64,000 nt of DNA from JAJEAD01 sp965221555 (GTDB taxonomy: Bacteria; Pseudomonadota; Gammaproteobacteria; HK1): contig OZ244895.1 in assembly GCA_965221555.1 (NCBI GenBank), positions 2,480,001-2,544,000 on the forward strand. Reading direction: 5' to 3'. Position numbers and translations under genes: made by a program. Below, one piece after another: positions 27,807-37,074 of the stretch. The notes beneath the pieces were generated by a model, which had not been told where the DNA came from, did not search any database, and was given only the letters and a program-made list of their open reading frames with translations. Each line of letters starts with the position of its first letter. The first letter of the stretch is position 1.

Positions 27807-28907
27807 ATGAAGATCGAGCCGCAATTCCTCCCCTCCTCCGAGCCGGTCGAACCGATTCGCGTACTCGACGAATCGGGTCGCCTCGCTGAAGGGATGGGCG
27901 CGCCGCTTGACTCGGACCGGGTGCGCGAAGCGCTGCGCTACATGATGTTCGGTCGCGCCTTCGACGCACGCTGCTGGAGTCTGCAGCGCCAGGGACGACT
28001 GGGGACCTTCGCCCCCATCACCGGCCAGGAAGCGTCGATCATGGGCTCGGCCATGGCGGTGGACCCGGCCCGGGACTGGCTGGTGCCGCAGTACCGGGAG
28101 CTGCCGGCGCTTGTGCGCCACGGCTATCCGGCCGAGCGCATCGTGCTCTACCGGCAAGGCCACCCGGAGGGAGGCTTCGTGCCGCCGGGAGTGCGGGTGA
28201 TGCAGTATCAGGTCTCCCTGGCCGCTCAGCTCCCGCACGCGGTCGGGCTCGCCTGGGGCATGAAGCTCCAGGAAGAGAGCGGCGTGGCGATGGTCTACTT
28301 CGGTGACGGCGCCTCCTCGGAGGGAGACTTCCACGAATCGTGCAATCTCGCCGGAGTGGTCGACGCTCCCGTCATCTTCCTCCTGCAGAACAACGGCTGG
28401 GCGATATCCACCCCGCGAGCTATCCAGAGCGCCGGAAGCGACATCGCGGCGCGGGCTCCCGCATACGGATTCCCCGGCGTCTCGGTGGACGGCAACGACC
28501 TGATGGCGGTCTATCTGGTCACGGCACAGGCGGTCGAGCGGGCGAGGTCCGGCGCGGGCCCTACCCTCATCGAGGCGCATACCTACCGCATGGGGGCCCA
28601 CACCACCGCCGACGACCCGAGCCGCTACGTCGACCCCGAGGTGGAACGGCAGTGGGCCGGGCGCGATCCGATCCTCCGCGTACAGCGCTACCTCGCCCAT
28701 CTCGGCCAGTGGTCCGAAGAGGTCGAGCGTCAGTGGCGCCAGGAGATCGAGGCCGAAATCGACGACGCCTTCGCCCGGGCGGCCCGATTCCCTCCTCCGC
28801 GGGCGGACGCGCTCTACGAGCACGTCTTCGCGGAGCCCACGCCTGCCCTCGAACGTCAGCGGCGCTGGCACCTGCAGGCGCCGGAGGGTGGCGGGGAGGT
28901 CGAGTGA
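27807..28907 (+). CDS. 2-oxoacid dehydrogenase E1 component, alpha subunit
   Basis: Thiamine-diphosphate-dependent decarboxylase subunit of a pyruvate or branched-chain 2-oxoacid dehydrogenase complex. 366 aa from ATG 27807. ThDP-binding motif GDGASSEGDFHESCNLAG ending QNNGWAIS; AHTYRMGAHTTADDPSRYV carries the phospho-loop region. The split E1 alpha/beta form differs from the single-chain AceE of most gammaproteobacteria. Sequence alone does not decide between pyruvate and branched-chain substrate. First gene of a four-gene operon; it overlaps the next by one base. Confidence 0.9.
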   Translation: MKIEPQFLPSSEPVEPIRVLDESGRLAEGMGAPLDSDRVREALRYMMFGRAFDARCWSLQRQGRLGTFAPITGQEASIMGSAMAVDPARDWLVPQYRELPALVRHGYPAERIVLYRQGHPEGGFVPPGVRVMQYQVSLAAQLPHAVGLAWGMKLQEESGVAMVYFGDGASSEGDFHESCNLAGVVDAPVIFLLQNNGWAISTPRAIQSAGSDIAARAPAYGFPGVSVDGNDLMAVYLVTAQAVERARSGAGPTLIEAHTYRMGAHTTADDPSRYVDPEVERQWAGRDPILRVQRYLAHLGQWSEEVERQWRQEIEAEIDDAFARAARFPPPRADALYEHVFAEPTPALERQRRWHLQAPEGGGEVE

Positions 28908-29884
28908 TGGCCGAGATGAACATGATCGATGCGATCCGCTCCGCGCTGCGTTTCGAGATGGCGCGCGACGAACGCGTGATCCTGATGGGCGAGGACATCG
29001 GTCAGCTCGGGGGGGTGTTCCGGGCGACGGACGGACTGCGACAGTTCTTCGGCCCGGCCCGGGTCGTCGACACCCCGCTCTCGGAGAGCGTGATCGCCGG
29101 TTCCGCCCTCGGCCTCGCACTCGCCGGCCTCGTGCCGGTCATCGAGATTCAATTCCTGGGCTTCGCCCAGAACGCCTATCACCAGCTGTGCCAGCAGGTT
29201 GCTCGCAGCCGCTACCGCACGCGGGGCGCCCACCCCGCCCCGATCACGGTGCGCGCGCCCTTCGGCGGGAATGTGCGCACGCCGGAGTTTCACAGCGATT
29301 CCATGGAGTCCCAGTTCGCCCAGAACACGGGACTCAAGATAGTGATGCCGGCGAGTGCTCCGGACGCCAAGGGACTCTTACTCCAGTCCATTCGAGACCC
29401 GGACCCGGTGCTCTTCCTGGAGCCCCTGCGCGGCTATCGCATGATTTCGGGCGAGGTCCCGGACGGAGACTACACCGTGCCCTTCGGGAAGCTGCGCACC
29501 GTGCGCGAAGGCGACGACATCACCCTCGTGGCCTGGAGCGGAAGCGTGCCCGTGGTGGTCGAGGCGGCCGAGCAGCTTGCCGAGAAGGGGATCGGCGCCC
29601 ATGTGGTCGATCTCCGCACCCTGGTGCCCCTCGACGAGGCCGGTCTCGTCGCCGCGCTCGAACGCACCGGGCGCTGCGTGGTGGTGCACGAGGCCCCGGC
29701 GACCGCCGGCTTTGGCGCGGAGGTGGTGGCGCTGCTCCAGGAACAGGCCTTCTACTCGCTGGAGGCGCCGCTGCGCCGCGTCGCCGCGCCCGACAGCCAC
29801 TATCCCTTCCCCGGAGTGGAGCGCGAGTTCGTACCCGGAGCCGGTCTCGTGGTGCGCGCGGCGCTCGAGACCCTGGATAGCTGA
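28907..29884 (+). CDS. 2-oxoacid dehydrogenase E1 component, beta subunit
   Basis: 325 aa from ATG 28907, which shares one base with the stop of the alpha gene. Transketolase-like pyrimidine-binding domain with LMGEDIGQLGGVFRATDGL and DTPLSESVIAGSALGLALAG, then a C-terminal domain with LVAWSGSVPVVVEAAEQL and VVHEAPATAGFGAEVVALLQ. Forms the alpha2beta2 E1 with the preceding product and reduces the lipoyl arm of E2. Confidence 0.92.
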   Translation: MAEMNMIDAIRSALRFEMARDERVILMGEDIGQLGGVFRATDGLRQFFGPARVVDTPLSESVIAGSALGLALAGLVPVIEIQFLGFAQNAYHQLCQQVARSRYRTRGAHPAPITVRAPFGGNVRTPEFHSDSMESQFAQNTGLKIVMPASAPDAKGLLLQSIRDPDPVLFLEPLRGYRMISGEVPDGDYTVPFGKLRTVREGDDITLVAWSGSVPVVVEAAEQLAEKGIGAHVVDLRTLVPLDEAGLVAALERTGRCVVVHEAPATAGFGAEVVALLQEQAFYSLEAPLRRVAAPDSHYPFPGVEREFVPGAGLVVRAALETLDS

Positions 29885-29891
29885 GGCCGAC

Positions 29892-31115
29892 ATGAGCGCC
29901 TGCGAGTTCAAGCTGCCCGATGTTGGCGAAGGCTTGAGCGAAGCCGAGATTGTGCGCTGGCACGTGGCGCCGGGAGAGAGGGTGCGGGTCCACGGGAGCC
30001 TGGTCGACGTGCAGACCGACAAGGCCATCGTGGAGATTCCGGCGCCGCTCACCGGCACGCTCCTTCGCCACGGCGGAGCCCCGGGAGATGTCATCCCGGT
30101 CGGGGCCATCCTGGCGGTGATCGATGGCGAAGATGCTCCAGCCCATGCACCGGAGTCGACGGCGACCGCATCGGAGACGGAAGCGGTCTCGCCCCAGCCT
30201 CCCTCGGCTTGCGTCGCGGGGTCGGGCGGCGACCGGCGCGTACGGGCAAGCCCCGCGGTGCGCAAGCTGGCGCGCGAGCGCGGCATCGACCTCGCCGCGA
30301 TAAGCGGCAGCGGCGGCCGGGGGCAGATTACCCGCGAAGACGTGGAGGCGGCGCTTGCCGGAACCGTTGCGACGGCGAGCGAGACGTCGGCCGCGGCCCC
30401 GCTTGCGCCGGAGGGCGAGGACCGTATCGAAGCTCTGAGCGGCCTGCGCCACCGGATCGCGCGGACCATGACCGAGGCGTGGCGCACCGTGCCCCACATC
30501 TTCACCATGGAGGAGATCGATGCCCGCGATCTGGTGCGCGCGCGCGACAGCGTCAACGTGGTGCACGCCGATTCCGGACCGCGCATCGGCTACCTCCCCT
30601 TCTTCGTGCAGGCCTGCGCGGCGGCGCTGCGCGCCCACCCGCGCTTCAACGCGAGCCTGGACCTGGATGCCCGGCGGATCGTCTACCGCCACCGCTGCAA
30701 CATCGGCATCGCCACCGCGACGCCGGACGGCCTCATCGTCACCGTGGTGCACGACGCGGACGGCAAGAGTCTGCGCGATCTCGCTCGGGAGATCCGCGAG
30801 CTGAGTGCGCTCGCCCGTGCCCGCAAAGCCAGCCCCGCCCAGCTTGCGGGCGGTAGTTTCACGATATCCAACTACGGAAGCTACGGAGGCGGGATGGGCG
30901 CGCCGATCATCCGTCCCCCGGAAGTCGCCATTGCCGGCTTCGGACGGCTGCGCGAGTCGGTGGTCCCGGTCGACGGACAGGCCATGGTACGCCCGGTGCT
31001 GCCGCTTTGCGTCTCCACCGATCACCGCCTCAACGATGGCGAACACCTCCACGCGTTCATGGAGAGTATCGCCCGACATCTGCGCGAACCCGCTCTCCTG
31101 CTCGCCCGGGTCTGA
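29892..31115 (+). CDS. Dihydrolipoyl acyltransferase E2
   Basis: 407 aa from ATG 29892. A single lipoyl domain occupies 1-80, with the lipoylated Lys44 in VQTDKAIVEIP. An Ala/Pro linker follows. The peripheral-subunit-binding domain is near 120-155 (RASPAVRKLARERGIDLAAI). The catalytic core runs from ~175 to the end, with SNYGSYGGGMGAPIIRPPE and the active-site STDHRLNDGEH, where the usual HxxxDG is kept. One lipoyl domain rather than three fits branched-chain-type or alphaproteobacterial-like complexes. Confidence 0.93.
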   Translation: MSACEFKLPDVGEGLSEAEIVRWHVAPGERVRVHGSLVDVQTDKAIVEIPAPLTGTLLRHGGAPGDVIPVGAILAVIDGEDAPAHAPESTATASETEAVSPQPPSACVAGSGGDRRVRASPAVRKLARERGIDLAAISGSGGRGQITREDVEAALAGTVATASETSAAAPLAPEGEDRIEALSGLRHRIARTMTEAWRTVPHIFTMEEIDARDLVRARDSVNVVHADSGPRIGYLPFFVQACAAALRAHPRFNASLDLDARRIVYRHRCNIGIATATPDGLIVTVVHDADGKSLRDLAREIRELSALARARKASPAQLAGGSFTISNYGSYGGGMGAPIIRPPEVAIAGFGRLRESVVPVDGQAMVRPVLPLCVSTDHRLNDGEHLHAFMESIARHLREPALLLARV

Positions 31116-32515
31116 TGGTCGTCGGCGAGGTTCCCGAGGCCGCCGACCTCGTCGTCGCGGGCGCCGGCCCCGGTGGCTACGCCGCCGCGATTCACGCTTC
31201 CCGACGAGGCCGACAGGTCATGCTGGTGGACCGTGCGGGCCGGGAAGGAAGCGGCGGGGTCTGTCTGCGTGAGGGGTGCATACCGAGCAAGGCCCTGATC
31301 GAGAGCGCGGATCTGTTCTCCCGAGCCGCGGCCGGAGCCGAACGAGGGGTCGTGGTGTCCGCGCCTCGCTTCGATCTCGACGCCTTTCAGACCTTCAAGA
31401 CCGGGGTCGTCGACCGCCTGAGCGCCGGGGTGCAAGGGCTGCTCGACGCGGGCAAGGTCGAGATGGTCGAGGGAGAGCTCTCGCTCGTCGACGAGACCAC
31501 CGCGGTGATCACCCAGCCCGGCGATCGGGTGCGCTTCGTTGCCTTCCACGACCTCGTCATCGCCACCGGATCTTCGGCGGTGGAGCTTCCCGAGCTGCCC
31601 TTCGACCGCGCCCGGGTGCTCGATTCGAGCGAGGTGCTCGAGCTCCGCGACCTGCCCGGTGCGATGTGCATCGTCGGGGCCGGATACATCGGGGTCGAGA
31701 TCGGCATTGCGCTCGCCAAGCTGGGGACGCGGGTGACGGTGGTCGAGGCGGCCGGGCGCGTGTTGCCCGAGATCCCCGCCCACCTCGCCGCCCCGGTCGA
31801 GCGGCGCATGCGGGCGCTGGGTGTGGACCTGCGGGTCGATACCCGCGCCCTCGCCTGTCGCGACGGCCGGGTCGAGTTCGATGGAGAGGCGTCGCCCCGC
31901 GGTGTCGATGTCGATCTCGTGATGGTGGCGGTCGGCCGGAGTCCGGCGATCGAGTCGCTGAATCTGGCGTCGATCGGGGTGACGCCCGGCCCGGACGGCC
32001 GGCTCGCGGTCGCTGCGGATCGCCGCCTGCGACCCCACATCTGCGCGATAGGAGACCTGACCCCAGGGCCGGCGCTGGCGCACAAGGCGTCCGCGGAAGC
32101 GGTGGTCGCGGTGGATGCGCTCTGTGGCGACCGGACCGCGTTCGAGCCGGCCGCCATTCCGATCGTGGTGTTCTCGGATCCGGAGATCGCCTCGCTGGGG
32201 GCCGACGCGGGCCCTGGTCTCATGAGCTCGCGTTTCCCGGTCGGCGCCTCGGGCCGGGCCGCGACCCTTGGCGAGGATCTCGGTTTCGTCGAAGTGGTGA
32301 GCGACGAGCAGGACGGCGCGGTGCGCGGTGTGCACATCGTCGCGCCGCACGCCTCGGAGCTCATCGCGGAAGGCCTGCTTGCGGTGGAGATGGGCGCAAC
32401 GCTCGAAGATCTCGCGCTCACCATCCACCCGCATCCCACCTTGAGCGAGATGCTCGGCGAGGCGGCGGGCCTCGGGACGGGACGCCCCTTGCACGTACGC
32501 CACGGCGCGGCCTGA
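31115..32515 (+). CDS. Dihydrolipoyl dehydrogenase E3
   Basis: 466 aa FAD/NAD flavoprotein that reoxidises the E2 lipoyl arm. FAD-binding GAGPGGYAA at 16-24; redox disulfide Cys50-LREG-Cys55; NAD-binding GAGYIGVEIG; second FAD motif ICAIGDLTPGPALAHKAS; and the C-terminal IHPHPTLSE with the active-site His. Starts on the base shared with the E2 stop. It completes the operon; a 37-base hairpin follows. Confidence 0.94.
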   Translation: MVVGEVPEAADLVVAGAGPGGYAAAIHASRRGRQVMLVDRAGREGSGGVCLREGCIPSKALIESADLFSRAAAGAERGVVVSAPRFDLDAFQTFKTGVVDRLSAGVQGLLDAGKVEMVEGELSLVDETTAVITQPGDRVRFVAFHDLVIATGSSAVELPELPFDRARVLDSSEVLELRDLPGAMCIVGAGYIGVEIGIALAKLGTRVTVVEAAGRVLPEIPAHLAAPVERRMRALGVDLRVDTRALACRDGRVEFDGEASPRGVDVDLVMVAVGRSPAIESLNLASIGVTPGPDGRLAVAADRRLRPHICAIGDLTPGPALAHKASAEAVVAVDALCGDRTAFEPAAIPIVVFSDPEIASLGADAGPGLMSSRFPVGASGRAATLGEDLGFVEVVSDEQDGAVRGVHIVAPHASELIAEGLLAVEMGATLEDLALTIHPHPTLSEMLGEAAGLGTGRPLHVRHGAA

Positions 32516-32600
32516 ACTACCCCAACCTTTCGGGCGGCGACAGCTTTACTCTTGCCCCTGGCATGCAAAGCGCCCGGAAGAAGCGGACTCGGCAGTGGAG

Positions 32601-32637
32601 TTCAGCAAGCGACCACAAAACGGTCGTGTTTGCTGAA
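32601..32637. terminator. Hairpin between convergent E3 and MttB genes
   Basis: TTCAGCAA pairs with TTGCTGAA (8 bp), then after a small bulge CGACC pairs with GGTCG around the loop ACAAAAC. It lies in the 280-bp gap between two converging genes, so a transcript-end structure for one or both strands is likely. There is no clear U-tract, so Rho-independent termination is uncertain. Nothing else is recognised in the gap. Confidence 0.45.
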
Positions 32638-32795
32638 GAACACGTCATGCCCGTTTCAAGGCGAGGGTGACAAGGCGCCGGGGTAGTGGGTCGCAGGGGC
32701 CCATGAGGCGCGCGGCGGCGCACTGGTATTGGACGAAGCGGATTGAAGGAGCACGCTCTGCCACCGCGCCTCGGCCAGTCGGCGAAGGGTTGCGG

Positions 32796-34322
32796 TCAGA
32801 CTCCCGGCGGGATCTCGAGCTTGCGCCTCGCCATGTAGTCGCGCAATGCCTCGTCAACGCCAGGATCCAGGGGCGGCGCTTCGTATTCCTCGAGCAGTTG
32901 CTTCCAGATGCGGTTGGCGCGTTGGGTGGCGTCGAGGGCTCCGCGCTCCTCCCAGGTCTCGAAGTTGCTCCAGTCGGACACGACCGGTGCGTAGAAAGCC
33001 GTCTCGTAGCGCGCCATCGTGTGGGTCGCGCCGAAGAAGTGACCACCGGGCTGAACCTCCGCGATCGCGTCGAGGGCCAGGCTGTCGTCGTCCACCACGA
33101 TCGGTTGCAGGCACTCCCCCATCATCTGCAGCATCTCCGCGTCGATGACGAGCTTCTCGAAGGAGGCGACGAGTCCGCCCTCCAGCCAACCGCCGCTGTG
33201 GGCGATCATGTTCCCGTGTCCGGTCACCGCGGCCCAGATCGACATCTCGCTTTCGTACGCGGCCTGGGCATCGACGATGGTGGAGGCGTTGGTGTTGCTG
33301 GTGCGGTAGGGCACCCGGTAGCGGCGCGCAAGCTGGCCACCCGCCTGGGTCGCCTTCACGTACTCCGGGGTGCCGAAGGCCGGAGCCCCGCTCTTCATGT
33401 CGACGTTGGAGGTGAAGCCTCCGTAGACGACCGGCACTCCGGGGCGCACCACCTGGGCGAGAACCATCCCCGCGAGCGCCTCGGCGTTTTGCTGGGTGAG
33501 CGCGCCCGCAATGGTGGTCGGGGCCATCGCGCCGAGCAGAGTGAATGGAGTGACCACTACCGGTTGACCCGCCTCCGCGAGCACCGTGAGGGCGTCGGAC
33601 ATGCTCTCGTCGAGCTGCCGGGGCGAGTTGGTGTTGATGTTGCCGAGGCCCACCACCTGCTCGGGAAGCTCTTCGTACCCGATGCCGTGCACGATACAGA
33701 GCATTTCCATCGCATCGCGGGCCCGGAATCCCCCGAGCATCGCCGCGCTCCAGATCTTGTCGTGACAGGTGATGGCCGCGTAGCTCTTGTCGAGATGACG
33801 GCTCTCCGCCGGCAGGTCCAGGGGCTCGAAGGGGCTCGATCCGCCCGCATGCAGAATGTCGAAGCTCTGCACCACGCGCAGAAAGTCGCACATCTCCTCG
33901 TAGGTGCCCGCGCGCCGGCCGCGGTCGGTATCCGAGACAAAGGAGGGGCCTCCCACCGGAAAGAAGTTGATGTGGTTGCTCCCCAGCGTTATCGACTTGG
34001 CCGGGTTTCTCGCCCGAATGGTGACGTGGGACGGCGCCAGCGCCATGTACTCCTCCACCATGCCGGGATCGAAACGCACCATCATCGTTTCGTGGTCCAC
34101 ATCGGCGCCGGCGCGGTCGAGCCGTTCGCGCGCGTCGACGCCCAGCATCTTCATGCCGATCTCGGCGAGCACGCGCAGCGAGGCGTGGTGAATCGCCTCG
34201 AGCTGGTCCTCGCTCAGCACCTCGATCGGCGCGAGCGGATTGACGAGGTCGCGCCACGGGAGGCGGGGGACCGCGGTGCCGGGAGCCCTTCGTTCCCGCC
34301 GTCGTCGCCTGCCGGCCGCCAC
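32796..34322 (-). CDS. MttB-family methyltransferase (non-pyrrolysine, trimethylamine/betaine methyltransferase superfamily)
   Basis: 508 aa TIM-barrel protein of the MttB superfamily. Characteristic stretches: EVLSEDQLEAIHHASLRVLAEIGMKML, GSNHINFFPVGGPSFVSD, LGNINTNSPRQLDESMSDAL, TIVDAQAAYESEMSIWAAVTGHGNMIAHSGGWLEGGLV. The frame is open throughout with no internal TAG, so no pyrrolysine. Non-Pyl members include glycine betaine:corrinoid methyltransferases, but many marine members have no known substrate. No corrinoid protein is encoded nearby. GTG start at 34322; the N-terminal ~15 Arg-rich residues are doubtful. Confidence 0.85.
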   Translation of the reverse strand: MAAGRRRRRERRAPGTAVPRLPWRDLVNPLAPIEVLSEDQLEAIHHASLRVLAEIGMKMLGVDARERLDRAGADVDHETMMVRFDPGMVEEYMALAPSHVTIRARNPAKSITLGSNHINFFPVGGPSFVSDTDRGRRAGTYEEMCDFLRVVQSFDILHAGGSSPFEPLDLPAESRHLDKSYAAITCHDKIWSAAMLGGFRARDAMEMLCIVHGIGYEELPEQVVGLGNINTNSPRQLDESMSDALTVLAEAGQPVVVTPFTLLGAMAPTTIAGALTQQNAEALAGMVLAQVVRPGVPVVYGGFTSNVDMKSGAPAFGTPEYVKATQAGGQLARRYRVPYRTSNTNASTIVDAQAAYESEMSIWAAVTGHGNMIAHSGGWLEGGLVASFEKLVIDAEMLQMMGECLQPIVVDDDSLALDAIAEVQPGGHFFGATHTMARYETAFYAPVVSDWSNFETWEERGALDATQRANRIWKQLLEEYEAPPLDPGVDEALRDYMARRKLEIPPGV

Positions 34323-34412
34323 CTCAGCTTCCCCGCGTCCGGGACTTGCCCCGCCGACCCTGGTCCATGTCTCTCATCACGTCCCTCCTCCTGTGGCGTA
34401 CCGCGATTCTAG

Positions 34413-34669
34413 CCCGCATGTTTCAGCGATTTTCGTCACGAGGGCGCCCGAATGCCGTGACGGTGGGGCAAACGGACCGAAAGACGCGCAACGGCGAGCC
34501 GGAAACAGACGAAGCGCCGGTGGTGCTTCGTCCCGGCCGGCAAGCCCGGCAGGGACTGCGCAGCGCTGCAGGTGGCCGACACGAAGTCGCAAGCGGCGCG
34601 ACACGGTTCGGCCCGCAAAGCGCCCGCATACTGGCGTCCGCGAGTTGAGATATCGCTGAAACATGCGGG
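34413..34669 (+). mobile_element. YTAR palindromic element, copy F (long form, 257 bp)
   Basis: Ends CCCGCATGTTTCAGCG and CGCTGAAACATGCGGG pair perfectly, including an arm-specific change (CAGC/GCTG). Flanks CTAG (34409-34412) and CCAA (34670-34673). Contains the extra internal module at about 34487-34572 (GAGCCGGAAACAG ... CTGCAGGTGGCCGACA) that short copies lack. It lies about 90 bp upstream of the MttB-family start and in front of the TauD-type stop. Confidence 0.8.
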
Positions 34670-34765
34670 CCAAGGGTTGGCCGATGCATGGTGCCGAGGA
34701 GTGCACATGATCGTGCACGTCGTCTCCGCCTCGACAGTGCGCGGAAGGCGGCGCTGGTATCGGGA

Positions 34766-35785
34766 TCACCCCGGGTCCGCATCCGCGGCGGGAATCCAGC
34801 TCTTCGCCTCACCGGCATAGAGCGGGCCCGGGTTTCCCCATACCGTGGTGCGCCACATGAGCCGTTCGTGGCGCTCCGTGTCGAACCAGGTCGCGCAGTG
34901 CGCGAGGCAGCGGTTGTCGTACGCGATGAGGTCGCCGTTCTCCCACTCGTGCGCGTAGGTGAAGCAGGGCTTGGTGTAGTGGGCCATGAGCTCATGGAGC
35001 AGGGCGCCGCCCTCCCCGCCCGGGCCTCGTTCCAGCCCTGCGAAGGGTCCGGTTATCCAGTCCATCTGACCGGATTCACCGATATAGAGGGCGCGCTTAC
35101 CGGTCACCGGGTGTACGCGCACCACCGGCTGTCGCTGCGGCTGCTCGTGGGGCGCGAGCGGGCGTGGCGTTACTCCCGCCCGCACCTCCTCCTCGGAGCG
35201 CCCCCAGAAGGGATAGACGTGGATGCCTTCGAGGTTCTCGATCCGACCTTTTAGCCGGGTGGGCAGGGACTCGTAGGCCGCGACGCCGTCCGCGAAGAGA
35301 GTCTGCCCCTGCCCCTTGGGGCTTGCGATCACCGCATAGAAAAGAGAGACATCGGGCGGGGGGCGACGGAAGCTCTGATCGCTGTGCCAGCCCTTGCGAT
35401 GGGGGAACTGCACCGGCAAGCCTCCGTCCTCGCTTCGCGGCGGGTCCGGAGGCGCAGGCGGCTGTCGATTGCTTGGGGGCCGGTTGCCGAGCACGTAGAT
35501 CTCGTCGATCCGCGGATGGATCATGTGCGCTTCGGACAGGGTCTGGCGGTAGCTCTCCACCTCGGGGCCGAAGAGGCGGCTCAGCCGCACCATCAGTTCG
35601 GGTTCGCGCGCGATCGCGTGCAGACCGGGAAAGAGAAGCAGACCGCCCGAGCGGGCGAATGCGTCCGAAAGGCGCTCGGGCGCGGCCTCCAGCGCCGCGA
35701 TCGCGCTTCGGGTGTCTACATCGGCGGGGAAACGAAACACCGCGCCGAAGCCGGCGCCGGGCAACGGGCTCACCTCGAAGTCCAT
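34766..35785 (-). CDS. TauD/TfdA-family Fe(II)/2-oxoglutarate dioxygenase
   Basis: About 340 aa. The double-stranded beta-helix metal triad is H136-x-D138 (GWHSDQSF, counted from the GTG at 35791) and distal H298 (NRCLAHCATWFD). A 2-oxoglutarate-binding arginine is likely in HERLMWRTTVWG. The family hydroxylates taurine, chlorophenoxyacetates, carnitine precursors and others; the substrate cannot be read from sequence. Proximity to MttB-family and Rieske genes suggests a small nitrogen- or sulfur-containing compound. The start is ATG 35785 or GTG 35791. An element copy begins about 20 bp upstream. Confidence 0.88.
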   Translation of the reverse strand: MDFEVSPLPGAGFGAVFRFPADVDTRSAIAALEAAPERLSDAFARSGGLLLFPGLHAIAREPELMVRLSRLFGPEVESYRQTLSEAHMIHPRIDEIYVLGNRPPSNRQPPAPPDPPRSEDGGLPVQFPHRKGWHSDQSFRRPPPDVSLFYAVIASPKGQGQTLFADGVAAYESLPTRLKGRIENLEGIHVYPFWGRSEEEVRAGVTPRPLAPHEQPQRQPVVRVHPVTGKRALYIGESGQMDWITGPFAGLERGPGGEGGALLHELMAHYTKPCFTYAHEWENGDLIAYDNRCLAHCATWFDTERHERLMWRTTVWGNPGPLYAGEAKSWIPAADADPG

Positions 35786-35811
35786 TCCCACATGCTACAA
35801 CAACGCATTAG

Positions 35812-35989
35812 CCCGGAAGTTTCACCGATTTTCGGCCGCTTCGGGCGCCAAGATGCCGTGATAGCAGGAAGCACGGACCGAAAGACGCTGAAGGCGTAGC
35901 CGACACTACGTCGAAGCGGCTTGAGGGAGTACGGCCCGCTACCGCGAGCATATTGGCGTCCGCAGTAGGAAATCGGTGAAACTTCCGGG
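35812..35989 (+). mobile_element. YTAR palindromic element, copy G (178 bp, intact duplication)
   Basis: Ends CCCGGAAGTTTCACCG and CGGTGAAACTTCCGGG pair perfectly. Flanked by TTAG on both sides (35808-35811 and 35990-35993). It sits in the presumed promoter region of the TauD-type gene, downstream of rpoH. Confidence 0.9.
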
Positions 35990-36198
35990 TTAGGCCCGCC
36001 GACGGCTGGAGCGTCACCCGCCGCCCGCTTCCACCGCATCCTGGCGTCCCCGTTACGAGCCGGGGAGGCATGGCGACCGGAACTGCGAAGTCCGAGCGTG
36101 CCGAGGTGTGGTCGGGCGAGGTGTAGTCGGGGGGCAGAGACTCGTCGGAGGCGAGCGCGGCTCGAAACGGACCCGCTCCGCAGTCGCGACCGGCGGTC

Positions 36199-37074
36199 TC
36201 AGACCGAGGGCAGGCCCCGATGCGCGCGGTGCTCGATCGCCTGTCGGAGGCTTGCGAGCGCCCCGGCTTCGATCTGGCGTACCCGCTCGGCGGAGATCCC
36301 GTACTCGTCGGCGAGTTCGCGAAGCTTCGCCTTCGGTTCCCGCAGCCAGCGCCGGGTGATGATGTCCCGGCTGCGTTCGTCGATTTCTTCAAGTGCCGCG
36401 GCCATGTGCCCCGAGGTGTAGGCGGACCACTGCGCGTCTTCGACGAGCGCGCCCGGTTCATGGCTGTAATCTTCGATGAAGAGCCCCGGTGAGGGAGCCG
36501 TCTCGCCGGAGTCGTCCTCCGCGCCGTCGAATGCGGCGTCCCGGGAGGCCAGCCGGCGCTCCATCTCCAGTACTTCGTCGGGCCGCACGCTGAGCTCTTC
36601 GGCGACCTCCTCCACCTCTTGCCGCGAAAGCCACCCGAGGCGCTTCTTGCGGCTGCGCAGATTGAAGAAGAGCTTTCGCTGTGCCTTGGTGGTGGCGACC
36701 TTGACGATGCGCCAGTTCCGCAGCACGTACTCGTGGATCTCGGCCCGAATCCAATGCACCGCGAAGGAGACGAAGCGCACTCCGACCTCCGGATCGAAGC
36801 GCTTGGCCGCCTTCATCAGTCCAATGTTGCCTTCCTGGATGAGATCTTCGTGCGGAAGTCCGTACCCCAGGTATCCCCGCGTGATCTTGACCACATAGCG
36901 CAGGTGCGACGTCACGAGCTGCCAGGCCGCCTCCAGATCCTGGTCCTGGCGGTAGCGTTCGGCGAGCTCTCGTTCCTCTTCCGCCGTCAGCAAGGGGAAG
37001 GTGTTCACCGCCTGCAGATATCCCTGCAGGTCGGCACCGGGAATAGGAAGACGCCTGGCAAGGGTGTTCGTCAT
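36199..37074 (-). CDS. rpoH: RNA polymerase sigma factor RpoH (sigma-32)
   Basis: Heat-shock sigma factor. 291 aa from ATG 37074 (MTNTLARRLPIPG). Region 2 has HEDLIQEGNIGLMKAAKRFDP and VRFVSFAVHWIRAEIHEYVLRNW. The RpoH box QRKLFFNLR is at 132-140, the same position as in E. coli, and separates it from RpoD and RpoS. Region 4 ends with ELADEYGISAERVRQIEAGAL. AAGGAG lies further upstream than usual. ftsYEX, the usual neighbours, are absent. Confidence 0.96.
   Translation of the reverse strand: MTNTLARRLPIPGADLQGYLQAVNTFPLLTAEEERELAERYRQDQDLEAAWQLVTSHLRYVVKITRGYLGYGLPHEDLIQEGNIGLMKAAKRFDPEVGVRFVSFAVHWIRAEIHEYVLRNWRIVKVATTKAQRKLFFNLRSRKKRLGWLSRQEVEEVAEELSVRPDEVLEMERRLASRDAAFDGAEDDSGETAPSPGLFIEDYSHEPGALVEDAQWSAYTSGHMAAALEEIDERSRDIITRRWLREPKAKLRELADEYGISAERVRQIEAGALASLRQAIEHRAHRGLPSV

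Noticed and set aside
32796..34322. Pyrrolysine-containing MttB
   Set aside because: The reading frame has no internal TAG from start to stop, so a pyrrolysine residue is excluded; this is the non-Pyl branch.
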